Both the position numbers and the translations under genes were made by a program. A DNA stretch of 64,000 nucleotides from an uncultured bacterium (GTDB lineage Bacteria; Cyanobacteriota; Vampirovibrionia; Gastranaerophilales; Gastranaerophilaceae): contig CASFNW010000003.1 in NCBI GenBank assembly GCA_949296245.1, forward strand, positions 30,016 through 94,015. Reading direction: 5' to 3'. Positions within the stretch are counted from its first letter, which is position 1. The number at the start of each line of letters is the position of its first letter. The notes beneath the pieces were generated by a model. That model made no database searches, was not told the DNA's origin, and worked only from the letters and a program-made list of their open reading frames with translations. Below, in pieces: positions 52,099-62,200 of the stretch.

Positions 52099-53049
52099 TT
52101 AAACCGCAGTTTTTTCCGCAATTTCTTCCAGATATTTTACGGCATAACATCCGGCTACAGCACCGTCTGCTGCGGCTGTTATTACCTGTCTTAGAGGAGT
52201 TGTTCTGACATCGCCTATTGCATAAACTCCTGCTACAGATGTTTCCATTCTATCATTTGCAACAATAAATCCGGCTTCGTTTTGCTCTAACTGTGCATTT
52301 ATGTATTCAATATTCGGTGTAAAGCCTATATAAGGGAACACTCCGTCTGTCTCAAGTTCAAATGTTTTATCTGTTTTAACATTTTTAAGCACGATTTTTT
52401 CTACACAGTCACTGCCTTTTATTTCAAGAGGAATTGTGTCGTAAATAAACTCTACTTTGTCGTTTTTAAAGGCACGTTCCTGAACAATCTTGTCGGCTCT
52501 TAACTGGTCTCTTCTGTGAATAATGTACACTTTTTTTGCAAATTTTGTTAAGTAACAGCCTTCTTCTACAGCAGCATTGCCTCCGCCGACTACAGCAACT
52601 GTTTTGTCTTTATAAAATGCACCGTCACAAACAGCACAGTAGCTTACGCCTCTGCCGATAAATTCTTTTTCTCCAGGGATTCCCAGTTTTTTTGCCTGTG
52701 CACCGGTTGCTATAATTACTGATTTTGCTTCAAAAATCGAGCCTTTTGTTTCTACAATTTTGGGCTGAGAAAGTAGATCAATCTTCTCAATTTCCTGCAT
52801 CGGATATTTGTCTGCATTAAACATGTCAGCATGTTCTTCAAATTTTTCCATCATATCATAGCCGCCGATTTTACCTAGTGCAGGGTAGTTTTCAAGCTCC
52901 AGATAATTTGAGGGCTGTCCGCCGAACATAGAAATATCAACAATGGCAGTTTTGGCATTGCCTCTTGCTGCATATATTGCGGCAGAAAGTCCTGCTGGTC
53001 CGCCGCCAAGTATCAGTACGTCATATTCAAGTTTCTTTTTCTCGCTCAT
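52099..53049 (-). CDS. trxB: Thioredoxin reductase
   Basis: 316 aa. FAD-binding GGGPAGLSAAIYAARGN (~15-31), redox-active CAVCDG (~140; C-x-x-C), NADPH-binding VVGGGNAAVEEG (~158) and the C-terminal YAIGDVRTTPLRQVITAAADG. It reduces thioredoxin with NADPH. It lies 21 bases after the secreted protein gene at 53071-53580 and is likely co-transcribed with it. Ribosome site GAGAGAG. Confidence 0.95.
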   Translation of the reverse strand: MSEKKKLEYDVLILGGGPAGLSAAIYAARGNAKTAIVDISMFGGQPSNYLELENYPALGKIGGYDMMEKFEEHADMFNADKYPMQEIEKIDLLSQPKIVETKGSIFEAKSVIIATGAQAKKLGIPGEKEFIGRGVSYCAVCDGAFYKDKTVAVVGGGNAAVEEGCYLTKFAKKVYIIHRRDQLRADKIVQERAFKNDKVEFIYDTIPLEIKGSDCVEKIVLKNVKTDKTFELETDGVFPYIGFTPNIEYINAQLEQNEAGFIVANDRMETSVAGVYAIGDVRTTPLRQVITAAADGAVAGCYAVKYLEEIAEKTAV

Positions 53050-53070
53050 TTTTACTCTCTCTGATTAAAT

Positions 53071-53580
53071 TTATTTTCCACTCATAAATAATTTTAAAGA
53101 ACTTCCCGATATTTTTTGCGCCTGTATTTTATAGACAACAATATCGGTGCTGATTTTTTTTCCGTCTTTAAATTTTTCTATAACTATTTTATCAGTTCCA
53201 TAAAAAATTTCACCACTTAAACTCAAAGTAGGCGTTTCTGTCATTTTAGCGTTTTTGTTTTCTGTCGTATGTGTAAATGTTATTTGATTGTCTTTTACAT
53301 CCTCAACAGTTACAGAGGCTCTTGCTCCTGAAAAAGGATTTGCTAATGTAATGACGTCACCGGCTTTAGATAAGTTCCAAAAATCGACTGTTTCTTCATT
53401 AAATATTTCTTTGTTGTTTGTATATGTCATGGTTGAGTTAATTTTCCATGTGCCAAAAAATCCTTTAGGTACTCTGTCTGACATAGATACGCCTGCTTGG
53501 AGTACAAGGTTCTCTGCACACGCATATTGCAGCGGATATACAAAAATAAATAAGAGAAGTATGATTATTAATTTATTCAT
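53071..53580 (-). CDS. Secreted protein of unknown function
   Basis: 169 aa. A Sec signal peptide ends near CAEN (residue ~22). The mature part has a beta-rich pattern: GTWKINSTMTYTNN (~45-58), ITLANPFSGARASVTVEDV, TPTLSLSGEIFYGTDKIV and a C-terminal KISGSSLKLFMSGK. No domain recognised. It precedes trxB by 21 bases and is divergent from tsaE, 67 bases away. Linkage to trxB might mean periplasmic redox stress, but nothing in the sequence (one Cys only, in the signal) supports that. Confidence 0.75.
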   Translation of the reverse strand: MNKLIIILLLFIFVYPLQYACAENLVLQAGVSMSDRVPKGFFGTWKINSTMTYTNNKEIFNEETVDFWNLSKAGDVITLANPFSGARASVTVEDVKDNQITFTHTTENKNAKMTETPTLSLSGEIFYGTDKIVIEKFKDGKKISTDIVVYKIQAQKISGSSLKLFMSGK

Positions 53581-53647
53581 AATTACTTATATAAGGTTTG
53601 TTTCATGTTTTTCAATTTTTTGCAATTGTTCATGATATTCTTTTGTT

Positions 53648-54121
53648 ATGAAAAAGATATTTTCAACCACCGTTAAAAATCTTGATGAGACTAATATTCT
53701 TGCTGAAAAATTTGCAAAAGCTATAAAGAATACCGGTGCTTTTGTATGTTTGTACGGAGATATAGGCGCTGGAAAAACGGCTTTTACAAAACTTGTTGCA
53801 AAACATTTGAACGTAAAAGAAAAAGTTACAAGCCCGAGCTTTGTCATAATAAATGAATATTTGTCAGGAGACCTTCCTGTCTATCATTTTGACTTATACA
53901 GATTAGAAAAAGAAGGCGTTGTAACAATTCTTGATGAGCTTGTTGAATATTCAAAACCGGGTGTTTTGACTTGTGTTGAGTGGGCTGAGTTTTCCGATAT
54001 TGAGCTTCCTTTTGACAGAATTGAGATAAAAATTGATTATATAAATGAAACTGAACGAAAATTCAACTTTTTTGCTCAGGGAGAAGATTATACAAAAATT
54101 TTAGAAGGATTGAAAAATTGA
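53648..54121 (+). CDS. tsaE: tRNA t6A modification ATPase TsaE
   Basis: 157 aa. Walker A GDIGAGKTAFTK (~38-49), SPSFVIINEY (~62) and HFDLYRLE (~80) are TsaE/YjeE hallmarks. TsaE is the ATPase that resets the TsaB-TsaD complex making t6A37 in ANN-decoding tRNAs. No ribosome site lies before the ATG, which is close to a possible promoter. It overlaps tsaB by 4 bases. Confidence 0.94.
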   Translation: MKKIFSTTVKNLDETNILAEKFAKAIKNTGAFVCLYGDIGAGKTAFTKLVAKHLNVKEKVTSPSFVIINEYLSGDLPVYHFDLYRLEKEGVVTILDELVEYSKPGVLTCVEWAEFSDIELPFDRIEIKIDYINETERKFNFFAQGEDYTKILEGLKN

Positions 54122-54798
54122 AAATTTTAACTTTTGATACAAGCCTTGATAAAACATACGTAACTTTATCTGAAAATGATAAAATTCTTTCTGATGTAAT
54201 TGTTGAAAACCATGATGAAAAATACCATTCGGCATATTTGATACCGACTATTGTCAGCATTTTAAAAGAACATAATATGACAATGAAAGATATTGATGCT
54301 ATAGGTACAAACATCGGTCCGGGCAGTTTTACCGGCATCAGAGCCTGCGTTACAGCAGCAAGAGTGATTGCGCAGCAGTTGAATCTGCCGCTTGTCGGCA
54401 TAAGTTCTCTTGAAATACTTTCACGTATAAATTCCACTCCTTCAAAAACACTGGTTGTACTGGATGCAAGAAAAAATCAATTTTATACAGCAGTATATGA
54501 AGGCGGCAGGGAAATCAAGGCACCTGCACTTACAGACGCAAACGATTTAAAAAACTGTGATTTTTCAAATACTTTTATTATTGCGGACAAAACTTCTGCT
54601 GGGTTTCTAAAAACAGAGTGTTCAGTTGAATCCAATATATATACAGAAATCCATGCTGATTTAGGCAAATTTTTGAACAGTATTGTATATGAAAAACTCC
54701 AAAAATTTGATACAGAAGAATTTCTCTGGGGGAAATTAAAACCTTTGTACCTTCAGACTCCGCCTGTGACAATTTCACAGAAAATAGCTAAAGCCTAA
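54118..54798 (+). CDS. tsaB: tRNA t6A modification protein TsaB
   Basis: 226 aa from a TTG whose last bases overlap the tsaE stop (TTGA), implying translational coupling. Actin-like fold: ILTFDTSLDKTYVTLSEN at the N-terminus, the conserved GPGSFTGIRACVTAAR (~65-82) and VVLDARKNQFYTAVYE (~118). It scaffolds TsaD in t6A synthesis. The tsaE-tsaB pairing is common in bacteria. A long perfect hairpin follows the stop. Confidence 0.94.
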   Translation: MKILTFDTSLDKTYVTLSENDKILSDVIVENHDEKYHSAYLIPTIVSILKEHNMTMKDIDAIGTNIGPGSFTGIRACVTAARVIAQQLNLPLVGISSLEILSRINSTPSKTLVVLDARKNQFYTAVYEGGREIKAPALTDANDLKNCDFSNTFIIADKTSAGFLKTECSVESNIYTEIHADLGKFLNSIVYEKLQKFDTEEFLWGKLKPLYLQTPPVTISQKIAKA

Positions 54799-54815
54799 TA
54801 TAAATAAATGATTTC

Positions 54816-54863
54816 AAAATTACATGATTATTATTTAATAATAAATAATAATCATGTAATTTT
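54816..54863. terminator. Perfect 22-bp inverted repeat
   Basis: AAAATTACATGATTATTATT(TA) is repeated as its exact complement across a 4-base loop, ending in a T-rich stretch. It lies between tsaB and motA and should stop tsaEB transcription. Confidence 0.8.
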
Positions 54864-54883
54864 ATATTGGAGATTAGATTAGT

Positions 54884-55651
54884 ATGGATTTTACCTCTTT
54901 AGTAGGCGTATTTTTCGGGATTGTATGTATTCTAATAGGTCAGGCATTAGAAGGCGGTAATGTCGGACAGCTTTTGCAGATAACCGCAGCTTTTATTGTA
55001 TTCGGCGGTACAATGGGTGCTATAATTTTAAGCTTTTCCGCTGTAGAGCTTAAAAATTCACTTGTCCTTTTAAAAGATGTTTTTATGGGAGAAAATGTCA
55101 ATTTTGATGATTTGATTGCAGAGATTATAAAATTTGCAACAAAAGCCAGAAGAGAGGGTGCAATATCTCTTGAAAAAGAAGCAAGGACAGCCTCGGATTC
55201 TCTTATGGTAATGGGGTTGGAAGCGGTAGCAGACGGCACAGATCCGGCTTTAGTCAGACAAATGATGGAAACACAGGTTATGCTTTTGGAAGAGAAAGTT
55301 AATGGCGGTGCAAAAGTTTGGGAATCAGCCGGCGGTTTTTCACCAACAATCGGTATTATCGGCGCAGTGCTCGGTTTGATTCAGGTAATGCAAAACCTTT
55401 CTGACCCGTCTAAGTTGGGTGCTGGTATCGCTGTAGCATTTGTTGCAACAGTTTATGGTGTAGGTGCTGCAAACCTCATTTTTATTCCTTTTTCAACAAA
55501 ATTAAAATTTAAGTATAAAAAAGTATTCTTAAAGAAAGAAATGATAATAGAAGGTATTCTCGCAATTCAGGCTGGAGAAAGCCCTGCTTTGATTGAGAGA
55601 AAATTACAGGCATACATTCTTGACAGTCATATGAAAGAAGAAGCTGTATAA
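54884..55651 (+). CDS. motA: Flagellar motor stator MotA
   Basis: 255 aa, four membrane segments. GVFFGIVCILIGQALEGGN at the start, the charged cytoplasmic loop (ATKARREGAISLEKEA, ~85-100) that meets FliG, and the conserved prolines in FSPTIGIIGAVLGLIQVM (~150) plus AFVATVYGVGAANL. With MotB it forms the proton (or sodium) channel that turns the flagellum. GGAGATTAGATTAGT precedes ATG. motB follows after 1 base. Confidence 0.93.
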   Translation: MDFTSLVGVFFGIVCILIGQALEGGNVGQLLQITAAFIVFGGTMGAIILSFSAVELKNSLVLLKDVFMGENVNFDDLIAEIIKFATKARREGAISLEKEARTASDSLMVMGLEAVADGTDPALVRQMMETQVMLLEEKVNGGAKVWESAGGFSPTIGIIGAVLGLIQVMQNLSDPSKLGAGIAVAFVATVYGVGAANLIFIPFSTKLKFKYKKVFLKKEMIIEGILAIQAGESPALIERKLQAYILDSHMKEEAV

Positions 55652-55652
55652 A

Positions 55653-56651
55653 ATGGCAAGAAAAAAGAAACCAGAAGAACATGAAAACTTAGAGCGTTGG
55701 CTTGTCTCTTATTCGGACTTTATGACGCTTATTTTTGCTACTTTTGTTGTCCTTTATGGACTTTCGCAAGCTAATGTTAACGAGTTTAAAAAAATAGAAG
55801 AATCTTTAAAAAAAGCATTTTCCGTACAATCCATACTGGATGGCGGCAGCGGGGTAATGTCGTCAGGTGAATCTGTTATGGATGCCAGTGCAGCGGATTC
55901 TATGATAGATACACTTATGATGGAATATATAAGCCAGAGATATGAACAGGAATCTTATGACAAAATAAAAAAAGAAATTGATGACATGGCAAAATCCGGT
56001 GAATTGGATGGTGTCAGTGCAACAATAGATGAAAGAGGTCTTGTAATTACTATTACTGATAAAGGAGTATTGTTCCCGTCCGGTTCTGCTGAACTTCCTG
56101 ATGGTGCCAAAAAAATTCTTGATACAATAGGAAAGCTTATTGTTCAAAAATTTGCTATGCATTCTATAAAAGTTGAAGGGCACACAGACAGTGTTCCAAT
56201 TTCGGGCGGAAAATATCCTTCTAACTGGGAGCTTTCATCTGCAAGAGCCTCATCAATTGTTAGATATTTAATAAACAGATTTAAAATTTTGCCTGATTTA
56301 ATGTCTGCTGTTGGCTATGCCGATACAAGACCTGCTGCGACAGGAAAAGATGCTGCTTCTCTTGCTAAAAACAGACGTGTAGAAATTGTTGTTCAAAGAA
56401 ACCAGTATAAAAATCTTGATCATTATCAAAATACATTTATGAAAATGAGTAAAACAGAGCAGCAAAGACGAAGAAATGAACAGATAAAAATTATTAGAGA
56501 AATTGATAACCAGCAACTGCAATCTTTAGGAGAAGATGTAAGACATTCTTCTGGAATGTCAGATAGACCGACTTTGTATGAAGAGGTTAATAATGATTTT
56601 CTTGATGAATCGGAAAGGTTGGAAAAACTTTCTAATCCTCCAACAAACTAG
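55653..56651 (+). CDS. motB: Flagellar motor stator MotB
   Basis: 332 aa. One membrane helix with the ion-carrying aspartate (WLVSYSDFMTLIFATFVVLY, ~16-35), a plug/linker (~50-125) and an OmpA-type peptidoglycan-binding domain (VEGHTDSVPISGGKYPSNWE, ~175-195). About 80 charged residues (KTEQQRRRNEQIKIIRE) form an extra C-terminal tail. It anchors the stator to the wall. Stop of motA and start of motB are one base apart. No other flagellar genes are in the window. Confidence 0.94.
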   Translation: MARKKKPEEHENLERWLVSYSDFMTLIFATFVVLYGLSQANVNEFKKIEESLKKAFSVQSILDGGSGVMSSGESVMDASAADSMIDTLMMEYISQRYEQESYDKIKKEIDDMAKSGELDGVSATIDERGLVITITDKGVLFPSGSAELPDGAKKILDTIGKLIVQKFAMHSIKVEGHTDSVPISGGKYPSNWELSSARASSIVRYLINRFKILPDLMSAVGYADTRPAATGKDAASLAKNRRVEIVVQRNQYKNLDHYQNTFMKMSKTEQQRRRNEQIKIIREIDNQQLQSLGEDVRHSSGMSDRPTLYEEVNNDFLDESERLEKLSNPPTN

Positions 56652-56849
56652 TTGATGATTATAAAATCTCTGAGAAAACAATGCTAGTATCCGAGGACTT
56701 CCTGATGCGAACTCCGATAAGCAAAGACGTAGTCGGAGTCATTAGATGATATGTAATATCAAAAATTCAGTTTCTGTAATTCGATTTTTTGTTTACTATT
56801 TTTATTTTATAATATATTTATCCGGGTAATTATATGAGAGGACAATTTA

Positions 56850-58103
56850 TTGCAGAACATTAAATTGACCAGATATATATTGATTTCATTATTATTGGGG
56901 ATTGTTGTGGGAATACTTTTTCCATCTTTTGCAGTAAAACTTTCTCCTCTGGCAATGATGTTTTTGAATATGGTGAAAATGATTATTGCACCATTGCTCT
57001 TTGCAACTCTTGTTATTGGTATTGCAGGGCACGGCGATATAAAGAGTCTCGGTAAAATAGGATTTAAAACAATTGTTTATTTTGAAGTTGTTACAATTGC
57101 GGCATTGCTTATTGGGCTTGGTATAGGTCATTTTACTCAGCCGGGAGCAGGCTTGGAAAATGTTTCTTCTGTCTCTCCCGCATATATGGATACGGTTACT
57201 GCAATGAGTCATGGAACATATCATACTTCTTTAAGGCAGTTAGTAGTAGATATCTTCCCATCCAGTATTGTTAAGTCCATGGCGGAAGGAAATTTGCTTC
57301 AGATTGTTGTTTTTAGTCTGTTTTTTGCATTGGCTATATGTGCTGTCGGTCACAAAGCTAAGCCTATGATGGATTTGTTGAATTCTCTTTCAGAGATAAT
57401 GTTTAAATTTACAGAATATGTAATGTGGTTTGCTCCGGTAGGTGTGTTTGCTGCCATTGCCAGTACAATCGGAGGCAGTGGTATTGCTATTCTCAAAAAT
57501 TATGTAAAAATTGTATTTTCATTATATTTTGCTTTGTTTGTGTTTTTGTTGTTTATAATTATTTTGGTGTGTAAAATTGTAAAAATACCTATAATTGGAT
57601 TAATTAAAACTTTAAAGGATCCTGCTTTACTTGCATTTTCTACTGCCAGTTCCGAAGCCGCGCTTCCAAAGGCAATGGAACAGATGGAAAGGTTCGGTGT
57701 GCCTAAAAATATTGTGGGTTTTGTAATGCCCACGGGTTATACTTTTAATCTTGACGGCAGTACTCTATATCTTTCAATGGCCGTTTTATTTGCAACACAG
57801 CTTGTCGGTATTGATTTGTCTTTTCAACATCAGGTTATCATAATGTTTGCACTGATGTTCACTTCAAAAGGCGTTGCTGGTGTACCGAGAGCTGCTCTTG
57901 TTGTTCTTGCAGGAACACTATCCAGTTTGAATTATCCTCTTATAGGTGTGGCAATTCTTATGGGAATAGATCAGATACTTGATATGGGCAGAACAACGGT
58001 AAATCTTGTAGGGAATTGCATTGCCACAATTTTTATTGCCAGATGGGAAAATGAATTTGACTATGACAAGATGAATGAATATCTTGCTTCAAAAGATATA
58101 TAA
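56850..58103 (+). CDS. Dicarboxylate/amino acid:cation symporter
   Basis: 417 aa from a TTG with GAGAGGACAATTTA upstream. DAACS (GltP/DctA) family: the Ser-rich re-entrant loop AFSTASSEAALPKAMEQ (~270), the cation-site motif TGYTFNLDGSTLY (NLDG variant, ~295) and TSKGVAGVPRAALVVL (~335), with about eight membrane helices. It imports glutamate, aspartate or C4-dicarboxylates with protons or sodium. Upstream 56652-56849 has a small hairpin (ACTCCGA/TCGGAGT) and no gene. Confidence 0.93.
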   Translation: MQNIKLTRYILISLLLGIVVGILFPSFAVKLSPLAMMFLNMVKMIIAPLLFATLVIGIAGHGDIKSLGKIGFKTIVYFEVVTIAALLIGLGIGHFTQPGAGLENVSSVSPAYMDTVTAMSHGTYHTSLRQLVVDIFPSSIVKSMAEGNLLQIVVFSLFFALAICAVGHKAKPMMDLLNSLSEIMFKFTEYVMWFAPVGVFAAIASTIGGSGIAILKNYVKIVFSLYFALFVFLLFIIILVCKIVKIPIIGLIKTLKDPALLAFSTASSEAALPKAMEQMERFGVPKNIVGFVMPTGYTFNLDGSTLYLSMAVLFATQLVGIDLSFQHQVIIMFALMFTSKGVAGVPRAALVVLAGTLSSLNYPLIGVAILMGIDQILDMGRTTVNLVGNCIATIFIARWENEFDYDKMNEYLASKDI

Positions 58104-58163
58104 TTTTTTATGCTTGTTGTATAATATTGAGGTAGAAGATTTATATGCGATAGGCGGGTGCCC

Positions 58164-59117
58164 ATGCTTCAAATTTTAAAAACACAGGACGATAAAACCT
58201 TAAAAGAATTTTCTATAAATGAATTTGAACACGGGTCTTGGTTTAATCTTATAAAACCAACAGCTGATGAGATTAAACAGGTTGCTAATGCATTAAATAT
58301 TGATGCAGATTTTTTAAGAGATTCATTAGACTCGGAAGAGCGTTCACGTATTGAACTGGATGATGATAAACTGCTTATAATTACGAATATTCCAATGATG
58401 GAAGATGAAAACAGCTTTGATACACTGCCTTTGGGTGTTATTATGACGCCTGACAATATTGTTACTGTTTCTCTGAAAGAAAACAGAATTATTTCATTTT
58501 TTAATCAGGATACAACAAAATTATTTGATACTTCCGATAAAACAAGATTTTTGTTTCAGATACTTTTTAGATCAACAAAATTCTATTTGAGATACCTTGA
58601 ACACATTAACCGTCACACAGATAAAATAGAAGTTGATTTAAAAAGAACAATGAAAAATAAGGCTCTTTTTCAGCTTCTGGATGTTCAAAAATCTCTGGTA
58701 TACTTTACTACTGCATTAAAAGACAACGGCAGAGTACTGGAGAAACTCAGCAGATTTAAAAAAATAAGCGGTTTTTCTACTTTTATGAATTATAATGAAG
58801 AAATTGAAGATTTGATGGAAGATGTAATAATTGAAAATAAACAGGCTGTAGAAATGGTAGAAATGCATAGAAACATTCTTGAGAGCATGATGGATGCGTT
58901 TGCTTCTATTATTTCTAACAACTTAAACATAGTGATGAAGTTTTTAACTTCGGTTACAATTATACTTGCAATACCTACAATGGTCGCCAGTTTTTGGGGA
59001 ATGAATGTAGAAGTGCCTATGGCGGGCGCTCATTATGCATTTTTGGGAATTCTTATGTTCTCGCTTGTGCTGGCTGCAATAATTGCTATTATACTTGCAA
59101 GAAAAGGACTTTTTTAA
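58164..59117 (+). CDS. corA: CorA-family magnesium transporter
   Basis: 317 aa from ATG 58164; a GTG at 58158 would add two residues, and TAGGCGG fits the ATG better. A large cytoplasmic N-terminal domain (~1-250) with a long helix (~130-245) leads to two C-terminal membrane helices joined by FWGMNVEVPMAG (GMN intact, ~280). It is a homopentameric Mg2+ channel. A TATAAT box (58120-58125) lies upstream. Monocistronic. Confidence 0.94.
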   Translation: MLQILKTQDDKTLKEFSINEFEHGSWFNLIKPTADEIKQVANALNIDADFLRDSLDSEERSRIELDDDKLLIITNIPMMEDENSFDTLPLGVIMTPDNIVTVSLKENRIISFFNQDTTKLFDTSDKTRFLFQILFRSTKFYLRYLEHINRHTDKIEVDLKRTMKNKALFQLLDVQKSLVYFTTALKDNGRVLEKLSRFKKISGFSTFMNYNEEIEDLMEDVIIENKQAVEMVEMHRNILESMMDAFASIISNNLNIVMKFLTSVTIILAIPTMVASFWGMNVEVPMAGAHYAFLGILMFSLVLAAIIAIILARKGLF

Positions 59118-59235
59118 GGTGTTATAAATTTTTAAAATATTGTAACAATGTTTTTAAATATTGTGCCATGATTAGCAAATTATTTTGTGTTTATCTTTAA
59201 TATTTATAGACAATGTGTGATGTGAGGTTGATATA

Positions 59236-62200
59236 GTGTATACAAGATTTGTAAATTTTAACGTTAATTCAAATACCATAAGACCGACTAATAAAAACAA
59301 ATCAAAGCCTAGTTTTTCAGGTCATATATTAACAAAAGATTCACATGGTAACAATGTTTATAAATTCTTCTGGCCAAACGCACCTAAGGGTACAAAAGTT
59401 ATATTAACACGTATGGAAGACAACGGAAATCATCAATATACTGCCCCTTCTCCGTATATAAACGGGAAAAGAGAGTTTAAAGCTATAGAAAGAGAGCTTA
59501 CAGGGGAATTACCTTCTTACACTTTATATGCTGATGATTTTAATTTACAAGATGGTGCTGTAATAGGTTACAAATTTAAATTCCCCGGTCAGGAGAAATG
59601 CGTTTATGACGAATATTCAAAAGGTTTTAATAACGATATAGGAAACGAAGAAGGAACATTTACTGTCGCTACACCTGTTTGGACTGCTAATTCAGTTAAG
59701 CCACGAGTAATAGAACATCTTGTGCCGGATTCATTTAATGTAGACGAAAAAACTAAAGCTAAGCGTAATCACTTTAATCGCTTGGGCGGCACTTTAAATA
59801 CTATCAAAGCTAAAATTCCTTATTTGAAAGATACAGGTATTACTTCTATATTGGGTACCCCGGTTTTTGGCATGGATCATTCAAGCCATGGCTATTGGAC
59901 AATTAATCCTTATCAGATTACTGATGAACTTGGTAATATTGCCGATTTTAAAAATCTTATGATTGATTTGTATAAAAATGACATGAGGTGGATTGCAGAT
60001 GGCGCTTTTGTAAATGAAGGTGTTTCCGGAATGCATATTTCTGATATTGTTTATTGGGGAGCTAAGAGCCCTTGTGTTGATTTGTTTGAAACTAAAGATT
60101 TGGAAAATTTACCGACGAGATTTGGTGTATTGTCTAAAAATATTAATATTGATAAACATATACATCTAAAACTGGTTAATGCACCTTACAAAATAATTTT
60201 TGAAAAATCACCTGAAGGCAACTATATAGAGAAAAAAGTAATAACAGGTAAAGTCGATCCTACAAAACCAACATTTGTACAGCTTTTTGATGACAGGCTG
60301 GCTTCTGAAGATCAAATGAATAATGATGAAGTTTTCTCTGTTTATGCTAATAAAGAAACTGATAATAACTTCGAAATTGCCGGATATAGAGATTCTGTGC
60401 AGCCCTATTATCACAGAGTAACTTTAAGAGAAGTTGAAGACAACTATAAAAAATATAAAGAAGCTCATAAAATTGACAGCAGTGTTGAATTCAAAAATCT
60501 TTTGACTAAGTGGAGAAATTTTGAATTTGTTGAGTCAAACAAAGACGGCGGTATTTCTTTATGGGTCGGTAACAGCGATATTTCCAAAAAGAGATTTATT
60601 ACACCGGAAAAACTTCTTGAAGAAGGATTGTCTGAAGATAAATACAGACAAAAAAAAGCAGCACAATATCAGGTACAGGATGACACCGTGCAGGTTGGTA
60701 AATTCTGGACAGAAGAAGTAGCCAGAACCCTTGTTGAATATACTGCAAAGATAATTGAAAACAAACGTCATGAAAATGACAAAGTTCTTACTTATCAAGA
60801 AGCTGTTAAAGCTTTGATTGATGAAGGAAAATTGCCGGAAAGTGCAAAAGCAATTCTGGAGAAAGGTTCGGATAATCTTTCTGCTCTTGATAATATTCTT
60901 ACTGCAAATGCCTGGGGAGATGGCAGGGATTATAAACTGACAGAAACTAAAGTCCCTGAATCTGTAACTGACGGGCTTATGTCTTATCCCTTTGAAGCTA
61001 CTGAGTTTGCTGTAGACCTTTTAGGTGTATTTACTTATCCCTATATCAAAAATATGGCTGTGACAGAAGATACTGTAGGTATGTCACGTTATGATTTTTA
61101 TAAAATGGGTAATGAATACTATGATATGCTGCCTGACAGATACAGAGATTTGTACAAAAAAACTGATAACCTGATTGCAAACGACATGACTCAACAGGCT
61201 GATAAAATACTATCAAAAATTTCAGAAAAACTCGGTATTGATATTATTTCAGAAAACGGCGAATTGACGCAGCAGGGCAAAGATATTTATTCTGTTATAT
61301 ATCCGGATATAGCTAAATTTCTTCTTGTTTCTTCTCTGGCGCCTGAAATTAAGCCGAATTATAAAGAAAATAATATATTCTCATACAATGTAGATGATCT
61401 TAGAAAAGTTAATTTCAATTCATTAAACCTTCAGTATGAAGTATCTCCTGAAAATGTTGCAAAAAGATTGCTGGAAGAAATTAGGAATGGATTGAAGAAT
61501 ATTTCTAATGATGATATTGATAAGTTTGTAAATCATTTGACCTCAAGACTAAAAGATGTAAATTCTGATTCTATAAATGTTGCCAAATTAATAATTGAAC
61601 AAACGGAATCCGGTTTAGATTGGAGAATAGACGCATCAAAAGATGTAGGCGATTTTGAAGCTGTTGATGACGGGGCACTTGATTATCGTACAAACATTGA
61701 GCACATTTATTCTTTCTGGAATAAATTTAATAAAGGTGTACGTGAATATAATCCGCGAGCTTATACAATAGGTGAGCTTACGGACTGGAATGAACCGGAA
61801 AGAGATTTTTCACCAAGAACAGGTTTTTCAACAGTTTCTGATTACAGTTATTTCTATTCTTTGTTGCCAAAACTATACGGTAAAAATAGTGATGGGCAAA
61901 CTGAACATAATTTTAAAGATGTTGTATATAAAGAAATGGAAAGATTCTTAAATTCGGGATATGCAAGCAATGTCAATTTTGCCCATAGATTTGTAAGCAA
62001 TCATGATAAGCCGAGAATGCTGCATGTATTTTCACTAGATCCCGGAGCATTTTTGGATGAAAATGCGGACAAAAAGCCATTTTTGATGTATCAGTTAATG
62101 CTTATTAGCCTTAATTCCAGTGCAGAATTTAACAAACTTGATAAAAACCATAAAGATGCATTACTCGCTTCTCTTAAGTCATTACGAAATGGTACTGTAA

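Noticed and set aside
54816..54863. Transposon end or phage attachment site at the 22-bp inverted repeat
   Set aside because: It sits directly after tsaB, is compact, ends T-rich and has no associated mobile genes, so a terminator explains it.
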